From Candidatus Woesearchaeota archaeon (GTDB taxonomy: Archaea; Nanobdellota; Nanobdellia; Woesearchaeales; DSVV01), in the NCBI GenBank assembly GCA_016205905.1, contig JACQSP010000007.1, forward strand, positions 1-19,467: a stretch of DNA of 19,467 bases. Direction: 5' to 3'. The translations under genes and the position numbers were made by a program. Of the stretch, positions 7,637 to 13,847 are shown piece after piece (position 1 is the stretch's first letter; every line of letters starts with the position of its first letter). Under the pieces are notes generated by a model. The model was given only the letters and a program-made list of their open reading frames with translations. It had not been told where the DNA came from and did no database searches.

Positions 7637-7747
7637 CGCCGGAGGCGGGAATTTCACTTCCCCACTCAAAAGCCTTGAACCCGCAAGGGTACTTGGCAGA
7701 ACCCATCTGCTCATCAGGCAGACGCCCTACCATTAGGCTACTCCGGC
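7637..7747 (-). tRNA. tRNA with GAT (Ile) anticodon, serine-like body and a T-loop intron
   Basis: Read on the minus strand: acceptor GCCGGAG/CTCCGGC, discriminator G, D-arm GCC-TAATGGTAG-GGC, anticodon stem TCTGC/GCAGA with loop CTGATGA (anticodon GAT), a 21-nt variable region with a GGGT/ACCC stem, and T-stem GCGGG/CCCGC. The T-loop is interrupted by a 23-nt intron (about 7651-7673). Around it is a perfect bulge-helix-bulge: central helix TTCA/TGAA, 3-nt bulges AGG and ATT on opposite strands, and an inner stem CTTTT/GGAAG. Spliced, the T-loop reads TTCAAGT. The mature length of about 88 nt, the long variable arm and G73 resemble archaeal tRNA-Ser, whereas the anticodon is Ile. An alternative is that part of the variable region is a second intron, but I find no good motif for it. 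A TATA-like TAATTTA lies about 21 nt upstream. Confidence 0.85.
7651..7673 (-). other. tRNA T-loop intron with bulge-helix-bulge motif
   Basis: The 23-nt intron begins GCTTTTG and ends GTGAAAT. Splicing endonuclease would cut within the AGG bulge (7675-7673) and the ATT bulge (7652-7650). The outer helix is the T-stem itself and the inner stem closes a 6-nt loop. T-loop introns are known in archaeal tRNAs but are much rarer than those in the anticodon loop. Confidence 0.8.
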
Positions 7748-7823
7748 TCTGCACATATCAAAACAAATAAATTAGGGTGTGAAGGTTTTGAATTAACACG
7801 AAAATTCGACGCAAATTCAAAAC

Positions 7824-7832
7824 ATTTATATA
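7824..7832 (+). promoter_or_regulatory. TATA box for the candidate antisense RNA
   Basis: ATTTATATA ends 23 nt before position 7856, which is exactly where similarity to the tRNA antisense strand begins. The spacing equals that of the leaderless promoters elsewhere in this window. Confidence 0.45.
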
Positions 7833-7855
7833 CCTGTTTTGACTATAAGTTATTA

Positions 7856-7916
7856 ACTTGGTAGAGCTCATTTGCTTTTCAGGCAGGTGCCTTATTTTAG
7901 GCACTCTTTATTTTTT
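7856..7916 (+). ncRNA. Candidate small RNA antisense to the neighbouring tRNA, or a tRNA relic
   Basis: Positions 7856-7891 align without gaps to 7691-7726, the strand complementary to the tRNA: 28 of 36 are identical. Seven of the eight differences are C-to-T or A-to-G, so a plus-strand transcript could still pair with the tRNA by G-U wobble. The only non-pairing position faces anticodon base 36. Similarity continues with two 1-nt gaps to about 7906. GTGCC/GGCAC (7887-7891 and 7900-7904) forms a stem followed by a T-rich run (7905-7916), like a terminator. A TATA box is correctly spaced upstream. Alternatively this is a decayed tRNA gene on the minus strand with anticodon loop CTGAAAA and no recognisable T-arm or acceptor partner. 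Confidence 0.45.
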
Positions 7917-7966
7917 CTGATTAATTTTTCTTCAGCTAAATTAACTATAGCAATACTCCTTATTAT

Positions 7967-8004
7967 AACCACCGCCGATTTTTCCGCAAATTTTCCGACG
8001 AGAA
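7967..8004 (+). repeat. R2 intergenic motif, copy A
   Basis: This 38-nt block contains CCGCAAATTTTCCGACGAGAA. It matches 16905-16942 over its full length at 32 of 38 positions. It lies in the gene-free stretch 7917-8252, where I see no other gene. A looser inverted relative (ATCGGAAATCTTTTGATG, then TTTGCGGAGAAA) lies at about 8058-8095, so the region may fold. Confidence 0.6.
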
Positions 8005-8252
8005 AGAGTTTTAGTCTATGTTTTTCAGAAATGATATTTAAAGCATAAAAAAATTATCGGAAATCTTTTGATGAAGCAGAAATGTTTGCGGAGAAATTTG
8101 AGGATAATCAAATCACCAGCATAAGAACGAAGCATGTTTTATAAGTTATTTTATTCGCAATAGTGCAGCACTAATATTGATTGAAGAACACTCAAAATTT
8201 CGTCAAAAGATTCGCTAAATTTATATATTTCAACTATCTACTATATATTACA

Positions 8253-8645
8253 ATGGAACACACGCAAAAGTCAAATAAAGAATTATATGAAGAGAGAAGG
8301 GAACCACCATATTTAAAGGATAGAACTACTAGTAAATATATTAATTTGCGTACCACTAATGATATAGATGTTCTGAGAAGATTAAATGATGAATTAACTC
8401 AAGAACATAGTAAAACAGGCATAGAATATGTTGTTGCTTCGTGGATTAGCCCTCCTTTTGGAATTATTAAAGGATATGGTGTCTATGTAAAGGGTGAAGC
8501 AGAGAGATTATCCGAACAATCTAATGAAGAAAGATGGGGTTTTCCTGATTTTGGTTCTATTTATGATAAAGAAAGACTTGAAAGAAGGATTAAACGGTTA
8601 GAAGAAAGACATAAATTAAGTTTGAATTTAGCCTATCAAGATTAA
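8253..8645 (+). CDS. Small soluble protein of unknown function
   Basis: The 130 residues are highly charged and lack signal peptide, membrane segment or recognisable catalytic motif. The N-terminal third is rich in Glu, Arg and Lys. A central hydrophobic stretch (VVASWISPPFGIIKGYGVYV) looks like a pair of beta strands. The C-terminus is an Arg/Glu helix (KERLERRIKRLEERHK). The frame is open from a TTG at 8181, but I chose the ATG at 8253: a TATA-like AAATTTATATATTT ends about 23 nt before it, matching the local leaderless pattern, and the upstream extension would span that promoter. It converges with the next gene; the two stop codons share the bases TTAA. Confidence 0.55.
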   Translation: MEHTQKSNKELYEERREPPYLKDRTTSKYINLRTTNDIDVLRRLNDELTQEHSKTGIEYVVASWISPPFGIIKGYGVYVKGEAERLSEQSNEERWGFPDFGSIYDKERLERRIKRLEERHKLSLNLAYQD

Positions 8646-9424
8646 AGCTCGTCTAAATATAATTCTACAAAAGATCTGTTGGCATATCTTTTTATTCGTT
8701 TAAATTCAACACCCTTTTCCTTGAGATAATCTTCAAATGTATTTCTTTGTTGTCTAACTAAACTACTTATTTCATATAGATAATCTGTAATAGTTATGTC
8801 AAATATCCTTCTAAAATCTTTTCTTCTTAAATCTTCATTGCTTGTAACAACAATTAATGGTATTTCCCATGCATCAAAGATTGCATCAGGATTTGTAATT
8901 TCTTTAACCAATCCAAAAGAGTTTACTTTATGTGCATAAGTATATTTATTAAAAAGAGCTAATACTTTTTTTAGAAGATTAGAGTCTTCAATTTCAAGTC
9001 TTAAGTCAAATTGTTTTCCTTCTGCAATTAGTATATCTTCATAATCTTCTAAATCTTCTATTGCGATAGCATTTCCTTTGATGTCGTAGAACACTAGTCC
9101 AAGAGGATTCTCTTTCCAATCACCTATTTTATAAACAGCAACTCTATCAACCACAGAATTAACAACTCTTTCTTGAACTTTTAATTGTGCTAATTCAGAT
9201 AGTCTTTCCATTAGCTCTTTTCTATGACGATGTGGTGTTCCATCATCATTCAAACCTAAATTAGAATGTAAGTAGTTGACAATTATAGGTGAGTTACTCG
9301 TAACTCTATCAGCGTAAACATTATATCCTGTGATAGCACCAATAGCAATTTGCGGGAATAATAATATTCTATATTTTTGTAGTATGTTTTCATCAAATTT
9401 GTTATCTAAGCAAACCATAATCAA
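8642..9424 (-). CDS. Protein of unknown function
   Basis: I do not recognise this 260-residue soluble protein. It has no signal peptide or membrane helix. It alternates hydrophobic strands (RVAVYKIGDW, LGLVFYDIKGNAIAI, IPLIVVTSNED) with charged helices. A His/Arg segment (TPHRHRKELMERL) and an acidic stretch (IEDLEDYEDILIAEG) stand out. The C-terminal part (DITITDYLYEISSLVRQQ) is helical and charged. A TATA-like ATTTATAAAT lies about 22 nt before the ATG. It overlaps the convergent plus-strand gene by 4 bp at the stop codons. Whether the two neighbours are functionally linked cannot be inferred. Confidence 0.6.
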   Translation of the reverse strand: MIMVCLDNKFDENILQKYRILLFPQIAIGAITGYNVYADRVTSNSPIIVNYLHSNLGLNDDGTPHRHRKELMERLSELAQLKVQERVVNSVVDRVAVYKIGDWKENPLGLVFYDIKGNAIAIEDLEDYEDILIAEGKQFDLRLEIEDSNLLKKVLALFNKYTYAHKVNSFGLVKEITNPDAIFDAWEIPLIVVTSNEDLRRKDFRRIFDITITDYLYEISSLVRQQRNTFEDYLKEKGVEFKRIKRYANRSFVELYLDEL

Positions 9425-9487
9425 AAAAGAAAGAGATACTATTTATAAATTTTGTTATTTTTACCACTCATTAGTAGATTAAATTAA

Positions 9488-10084
9488 TCACCAGAAAGTC
9501 TGAGTTGAGAGGTAATAATCTCCATCATAAGCTGTACCTACACCACTGTTTTGGTACGTCTCATTTAGAATATTTTCTTTATGTTCTGGGTTGTTCATCC
9601 ATGCTTGAACTTGTGCTTTTGCAATACTATCAGGATTATTTGGTACATAACCAATTCCTATTATATCTCCTGTTGCCATCATTCCTATGTTTTCACCAAT
9701 GCCTTCGGAATAATATCCATCTCCTAATTCTTTATGTAAAGGATATCCATATCTTCTTGCTCTATCTGTGGGATTTTCACCTTGCTGATTAATGTGAGAG
9801 AAGAAACCAGTTTGTGCCATATCTTCACTATGAGCTCTTGCAATATTTGATAAGTCAGGATCAGATTTAAGAGAGGCACATCCATATGCATTTCTCTCTT
9901 CATTAACATAATCAATAATTTTCTTTTCAATCTCTTTCTTAAATTCTAAACAATAATCACTACATTGATATTGTTTATCAGGGCATCCACTATCAGTTGG
10001 GTTAGTAATTAAATCTCTATGTATACAACTCAAGGTTGATGCTGCCACAACAGCGCATAATGTTATTACTATTTCAGTCTTCAT
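9488..10084 (-). CDS. Exported CAP/SCP-domain lipoprotein (YkwD-like)
   Basis: This 198-residue protein has a signal peptide, MKTEIVITLCAVVAASTLSC, with Cys20 as likely lipid attachment; the residues before it (TLS) are a less ideal lipobox. A short Cys-containing linker (about 32-47) precedes a CAP domain. Its usual residues are present: IARAHSEDMA (His), SEGIGENIG (Glu), NPEHKENIL (His), and a closing strand YYLSTQTFW. CAP proteins of prokaryotes are secreted and of mostly unknown function; some bind lipids or cell-surface polymers. The first codons and promoter are shared almost exactly with the thioredoxin lipoprotein at 6599-7555, so the two are probably co-expressed. Confidence 0.87.
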   Translation of the reverse strand: MKTEIVITLCAVVAASTLSCIHRDLITNPTDSGCPDKQYQCSDYCLEFKKEIEKKIIDYVNEERNAYGCASLKSDPDLSNIARAHSEDMAQTGFFSHINQQGENPTDRARRYGYPLHKELGDGYYSEGIGENIGMMATGDIIGIGYVPNNPDSIAKAQVQAWMNNPEHKENILNETYQNSGVGTAYDGDYYLSTQTFW

Positions 10085-10115
10085 AAACAGAAAGAAAGGT
10101 GTTTGGGTTTTTAAA
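10035..10115 (-). repeat. Shared promoter plus signal-peptide cassette, copy B
   Basis: This is the counterpart of 7506-7586, with about 77 of 81 positions identical. It includes the TATA-like TTTTTAAA, a 23-nt spacer rich in C and T, and the codons for MKTEIVITLCAVVAA. The neighbouring coding sequences are unrelated. Confidence 0.85.
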
Positions 10116-10207
10116 CGTTTGCTAAATGTTTTTCCTCAAGCAGTTTAATGTATAGATTAAATTGTTAAGTTTCAGTTTAGATTTAGAATCAATACGAAAA
10201 TTTACAG

Positions 10208-10240
10208 TTAATAAATCGTTCTCGTCAAAAATCGGAAAAT
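10208..10240 (-). promoter_or_regulatory. R2-like motif next to a TATA-like decamer
   Basis: On the minus strand, TTTTCCGATTTTTGACGAGAA is followed by GATTTATTAA. The same decamer follows the R2-like motif at 19288-19330. Transcription from here would start near 10185, about 100 nt before the CAP gene, giving a leader or a short RNA in addition to the leaderless transcript. Confidence 0.35.
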
Positions 10241-10247
10241 AACCAGA

Positions 10248-11006
10248 TCATTTAACATATCTCCCAAAATCCTTTGCTAATTCTATCATGTAATTGCTAG
10301 GGTATAAACCAACTAATCTTCCTTCTAGGTCAAATAATGGGCTTCCGGAGTTGCCTTCTTCTCCGCAAGGAAATAACAGTTTTGCTTTGTGTTTGAAGAA
10401 TCTGACAAGTGTGAAGCTTGCCATTATTTGGTCACTATAATCCTTAAAAACACCTTGGTAACCAATCATTATGCAGGGCACAAGTTCAAATTCATGTATT
10501 CCAATTTCAGCATCTAATGGTTTTACTCCTTTTGTTTCAGCATTTATAATTAAATAATCTTTATCAGCAACAGTATTTCTTAATCTTTTATCTCCATGTT
10601 CTGGAAGAGGCTCTCCAGTTGCTTCTGCAAAGCTTGTTGGCGAGCAAGTGAGTGCAGCAAATGTTCTTAATACATCTTCATATGTTTCGCATTCTTTTGA
10701 ATGGTATCTTATCGGATGATCACAAGTTACCCACTGATTGTTGCCCATGTAAAAAGTAGTTGCATAACTTCCTAATAATTCACTATGAAGCCTAAAAATA
10801 GAGTTAGCATATTGTTTAACCCAAGGAATTCTTATTTGAGAAAGTTTGAAATAACAATACAAGCCAAGCTTAAATCTTATTTCTTTTTTTTTATGACTCC
10901 GATTATTATGGTCACTAAGTGCTTCAAGAACAGTATCTTCAGTTAATCTCATTCTGCTATCTGCTATATGCATGGAAGAAGGTAATTTAGTTGAGTTTTT
11001 AAACAT
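10248..11006 (-). CDS. Trypsin-fold serine protease, apparently cytoplasmic
   Basis: The C-terminal three quarters read as a chymotrypsin/trypsin-type fold. SYATTFYMGNNQWVTCDHPI carries the likely catalytic His, ADKDYLIINAE the Asp, and GEEGNSGSPLFDLEGRLVGL the GNSGSP serine motif. The N-terminal about 75 residues are helical and basic. There is no signal peptide or membrane helix, which is unusual because most such proteases are exported. The longest frame starts at 11006, but the ATG at 10973 is equally good: a TATA-like TTTAAAAA lies 22 nt before it, and it would give a 241-residue protein. The substrate is unknown. The next gene upstream encodes another protease-like protein. Confidence 0.7.
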   Translation of the reverse strand: MFKNSTKLPSSMHIADSRMRLTEDTVLEALSDHNNRSHKKKEIRFKLGLYCYFKLSQIRIPWVKQYANSIFRLHSELLGSYATTFYMGNNQWVTCDHPIRYHSKECETYEDVLRTFAALTCSPTSFAEATGEPLPEHGDKRLRNTVADKDYLIINAETKGVKPLDAEIGIHEFELVPCIMIGYQGVFKDYSDQIMASFTLVRFFKHKAKLLFPCGEEGNSGSPLFDLEGRLVGLYPSNYMIELAKDFGRYVK

Positions 11007-11070
11007 TTCCTTATAAATATTTAAAAAGTTGTATTATTTATTCAATTCTAAAAACCAGTTACTTATATCT

Positions 11071-11592
11071 CTAAGAATTAGGAAATCCATATACTGCTAT
11101 TGCTAATAATCCACCTGTTCTTTCTGAGGTTACTTTTGCTCTTTCACCAACAAGCTGAAATGTGTACCAAGGTGAATATTGAGCTGGCATGTCTCTCATT
11201 TCTGGAATAGTTTCAAATGCCTGCCATTGATCTTCCACTTTTTTTTCAAGCCATGCATGGTGGCCGTTCCCTTGTTTAGAAAGATAAAATCCACCAACCC
11301 ATCTTACCTTTTCTTGCAGTTCATGCTCTCCTTCTGACAAAGATAAAAAAGCAGCATATGTATACAAAGAATGAGAACCACATTTTGGGGTCAACCCATG
11401 ATATTCCCATAATTTTATGAAAGGATTTTTGTTTCTCTCAAAATATCTTAATGCTAATTCATTTCCAGAGAGAAGGTAATCATCTATAGAAACAAATCTA
11501 GCTCTAAAATTCAATTCTGCTTTCTTTAATCTTCTTTGTCTTGTCCTTATCTTTAATTTATAAAGAGATTGAGGGATTATGTCTAACACCAT
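11071..11592 (-). CDS. Transglutaminase/papain-like fold protein
   Basis: The 173 residues show a Cys-His order typical of transglutaminase-like enzymes. LTPKCGSHSLYTYAAF places a Cys at the start of a helix, and GNGHHAWLEKKVEDQWQAF has the HAW-E pattern followed by W-x-x-F where the third catalytic residue sits (here FETIPE, so Glu replaces the usual Asp). The N-terminal 35 residues are strongly basic. No signal peptide is visible. It could be a peptidase, amidase or cross-linking enzyme; assignment rests on motif order only. A TATA-like TTTAAAA lies 23 nt before the ATG. The trypsin-fold protease follows on the same strand. Confidence 0.55.
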   Translation of the reverse strand: MVLDIIPQSLYKLKIRTRQRRLKKAELNFRARFVSIDDYLLSGNELALRYFERNKNPFIKLWEYHGLTPKCGSHSLYTYAAFLSLSEGEHELQEKVRWVGGFYLSKQGNGHHAWLEKKVEDQWQAFETIPEMRDMPAQYSPWYTFQLVGERAKVTSERTGGLLAIAVYGFPNS

Positions 11593-11631
11593 TAAGCAAG
11601 GGAAGAGATTTTGGCTTTTAAATCTTTTGTA

Positions 11632-11868
11632 TTTGTTTAGTTCTTGGCATGTCCAACACGTTCACTAAAAAAGGTAAGATGGTAATATGGTTTGATGGTC
11701 TGAAGGTACTACGAATGGAACGACGGAAATTCGTCGTTACCATCAAACCATCAGACCTTCAAACCTTCTTACTTTTTTATTCATGTGACGGTGGCTGCGC
11801 CCACAAACGTATTGGGAGCGGTAACAAGAAGTTAAGACTACTAAGAAAAAGGACATCAACTAAACAAA
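11632..11868 (+). repeat. R1 dispersed repeat, copy 3 (most complete)
   Basis: It is bounded by an exact 11-bp inverted repeat, TTTGTTTAGTT (11632-11642) and AACTAAACAAA (11858-11868); ATGTCC/GGACAT lies just inside each end. The left part has ACACGTTCACTAAAAAAGGTAAG. The central stem pairs GTAAGATGGTAATATGGTTT... with ...AAACCTTCTTAC (about 11675-11770) around a CGACGGAAATTCGTCG tip. The right part has CATGTGACGGTGGCTGCG, then GTATTGGGAGCGG. Any reading frame here is a by-product of the repeat. It lies in the 380-nt gap between divergent genes, upstream of mutL. Confidence 0.8.
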
Positions 11869-11972
11869 CACAATCTTTCTACTGTCTCTATCATACCAAC
11901 TCTTTTTTCTATACCAACCATTGTAATTAATTACAATAATCTATTAAAATACATTTCAATTCCATCACATTC

Positions 11973-13781
11973 ATGCCCAAAATAATAGAATTAGATAAAC
12001 ATCTCATCAACAAAATCGCAGCAGGCGAAGTTATAGAAAGACCGGCTTCTGTCGTCAAGGAACTGATTGAAAATTCGATAGATGCAGGCGCGACAAGCAT
12101 TACTATTGAAGTCAAAGAAGGTGGAAAATCATTCATAAAAATAACAGATAATGGCTGCGGGATTGAAAAAGATGAGCTTGCTATCGCAGTCAAAAGCCAT
12201 ACTACTTCTAAACTTCTCTCTGCTGACGACCTTTTTAATATATCCACGCTTGGCTTCAGAGGAGAGGCATTGGCAAGCATTGGCGCAGTAAGCTACTTAA
12301 AAATTATCAGCAAAACAAAAGAATCTTTTGACGGCTGTGCTGTTGAGGTTGAAGACAACAGAATTCTCTCAAACAAGCCAACAGCATCAAATACAGGAAC
12401 AATTGTCGAGGTAAATAATCTTTTTTTTAATGTTCCTGCGCGAAAAAAACATATGAAATCAATTGCAGGCGAGTTTAAGTACATTGTTGATATTGTCACG
12501 AGATATATTCTTGCAAATCCATTAATACATTTCAAGCTCATTCATAATGATTCCTTGGCAATTGACTCACCGTCAACAGCAGACACACTGGCAAATGTTG
12601 CAACAGTCTACGGAAGAGCAATAACAAAATCATTAATCTCCATTAATTTTTCATTCTTTGACATGGAAATCCTGGGTTTTGTATCAAGGCCGGACATGAC
12701 AAGAGGCGACAGAACATATCAAAGCATATTTGTTAACAAAAGATATGTCCGCGATTCACTAATCCAAAAAGCAGTTTATGACGCGTATGGGGCATTATTG
12801 TTTCACGGCCGGCATCCCATATTTATTCTTGACATTAAAATAGAGCCAAAAAAGATTGACGTCAATGTTCACCCGCAAAAATATACAATAAGAATAGAAA
12901 AAGAGCAGGAAATGTATCACGCTGTGAAAAACGCAGTTCTTTCAGCATTGATGGAGCAGGAGCTTATGCCATTGATTGACGAGATAAAAACCAAAAATCT
13001 GAGCCAAAAGGTAATCATAACTAATTTAGATGAAGTTGGCAAGACGCAGTCTTCTTTAAAGGATCTTTCACCATCATTGAAGAGTCTTTTAAAAGTTGGA
13101 AATAATAATCCAGAAAGCAGTTTAAGCAGCTTGGATAATTTAAAGGACGGAAAAAAAGATTATAACACTGATGCTCTTAAAAAGAGTAAGCCATTTTCAG
13201 ATGAGTTAAAGATTAAGATTATCGGAAAGCTTCATAATACATATATTCTTGGCGAGGATAATGATGGCTTGCTGCTGATAGACCAGCACGCTGCGCATGA
13301 GCGCGTTTTGTTTGAAAAATTTTTGAAGGAATATAAAAAAGAGGCAGTACAGGTGCAGGAGCTTGTTTCTCCAATTGTTTTTGAGGCAAATCCTCATGAG
13401 AAGATAATTATTGACGAGAATATTGAGATGCTTAAAAAAATGGCAATATTAATCGAGCCATTTGGCAAGACAACTTATATTGTAAGAGCCCTGCCAAGCA
13501 TTCTTTCAAAACAGCAGACCCCAGCAATAATAAATGATATCATTGACGAGATGAATAATAATGAATATGACAAGCTTTCAAAGATAAAAGAAGAGCGCAT
13601 TGCAATGGCTGCATGCAGAAGCGCTGTTAAAGCGTATGATGTTCTTGAAGTGCCACAAATTCAAAAGCTTCTCGAGAATCTGTTCAAATGCGAAAATCCA
13701 AACACCTGCCCTCATGGACGGCCAATAATAATTTGTTTTCCGATAGAAGAGCTGGAGAAAAAGTTTAAGAGAAGGGTTTAA
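11973..13781 (+). CDS. mutL: DNA mismatch repair protein MutL, endonuclease type
   Basis: This is a full-length 602-residue MutL. The N-terminal GHKL ATPase has IAAGEVIERPASVVKELIEN (Glu30 and Asn34 correspond to the catalytic Glu and Mg-binding Asn), DNGCGI and TLGFRGEALASIG. A charged linker spans about 330-410. The C-terminal domain carries the metal-dependent nicking motif DQHAAHERVLFE (about 437-448), ACRSAVKA near 546 and CPHGRP near 579, all typical of endonuclease MutL rather than the E. coli type. In mismatch repair it is activated by MutS and the sliding clamp and nicks the new strand. MutL is patchy in archaea and is often considered acquired. No canonical MutS1 is present in this window, only the domain-I-less homologue. 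The ATG is preceded by an AT-rich TATA-like stretch (about 11940-11950). Confidence 0.95.
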   Translation: MPKIIELDKHLINKIAAGEVIERPASVVKELIENSIDAGATSITIEVKEGGKSFIKITDNGCGIEKDELAIAVKSHTTSKLLSADDLFNISTLGFRGEALASIGAVSYLKIISKTKESFDGCAVEVEDNRILSNKPTASNTGTIVEVNNLFFNVPARKKHMKSIAGEFKYIVDIVTRYILANPLIHFKLIHNDSLAIDSPSTADTLANVATVYGRAITKSLISINFSFFDMEILGFVSRPDMTRGDRTYQSIFVNKRYVRDSLIQKAVYDAYGALLFHGRHPIFILDIKIEPKKIDVNVHPQKYTIRIEKEQEMYHAVKNAVLSALMEQELMPLIDEIKTKNLSQKVIITNLDEVGKTQSSLKDLSPSLKSLLKVGNNNPESSLSSLDNLKDGKKDYNTDALKKSKPFSDELKIKIIGKLHNTYILGEDNDGLLLIDQHAAHERVLFEKFLKEYKKEAVQVQELVSPIVFEANPHEKIIIDENIEMLKKMAILIEPFGKTTYIVRALPSILSKQQTPAIINDIIDEMNNNEYDKLSKIKEERIAMAACRSAVKAYDVLEVPQIQKLLENLFKCENPNTCPHGRPIIICFPIEELEKKFKRRV

Positions 13782-13847
13782 TCATCTGTTAAAATTGTAA
13801 AATTCAAAACTGTAAAAGATAGAAGAAATATAATTTAATATCAAAAA

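Noticed and set aside
7681..7701. A second intron in the tRNA variable region that would restore a standard tRNA-Ile
   Set aside because: GGGT/ACCC could serve as the central helix, but no inner stem or matching outer helix with 3-nt bulges exists. A long variable arm is the simpler reading, though not excluded.
7681..7747. tRNA-Gly(GCC), reading CTGCCAA as the anticodon loop
   Set aside because: The flanking GGGTT and GTACC do not form a proper 5-bp stem, whereas TCTGC/GCAGA around CTGATGA is perfect.
8181..8252. Upstream TTG start for the 130-residue protein
   Set aside because: The extension would span the well-placed TATA box and is Phe/Tyr-rich by virtue of that AT-rich DNA; the ATG at 8253 fits the local promoter spacing.
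8253..9424. Toxin-antitoxin pair formed by the two unknown genes
   Set aside because: They are convergent rather than in one operon, and neither shows a toxin or antitoxin motif.
11632..11868. R1 as an integron attC site
   Set aside because: The expected core-site sequences and the gene-cassette arrangement with an integrase are missing; copies sit between ordinary genes.
11649..11930. 93-codon plus-strand reading frame upstream of mutL
   Set aside because: It lies almost entirely in R1 copy 3, its sequence follows the repeat arms, and it has no domain or promoter of its own.
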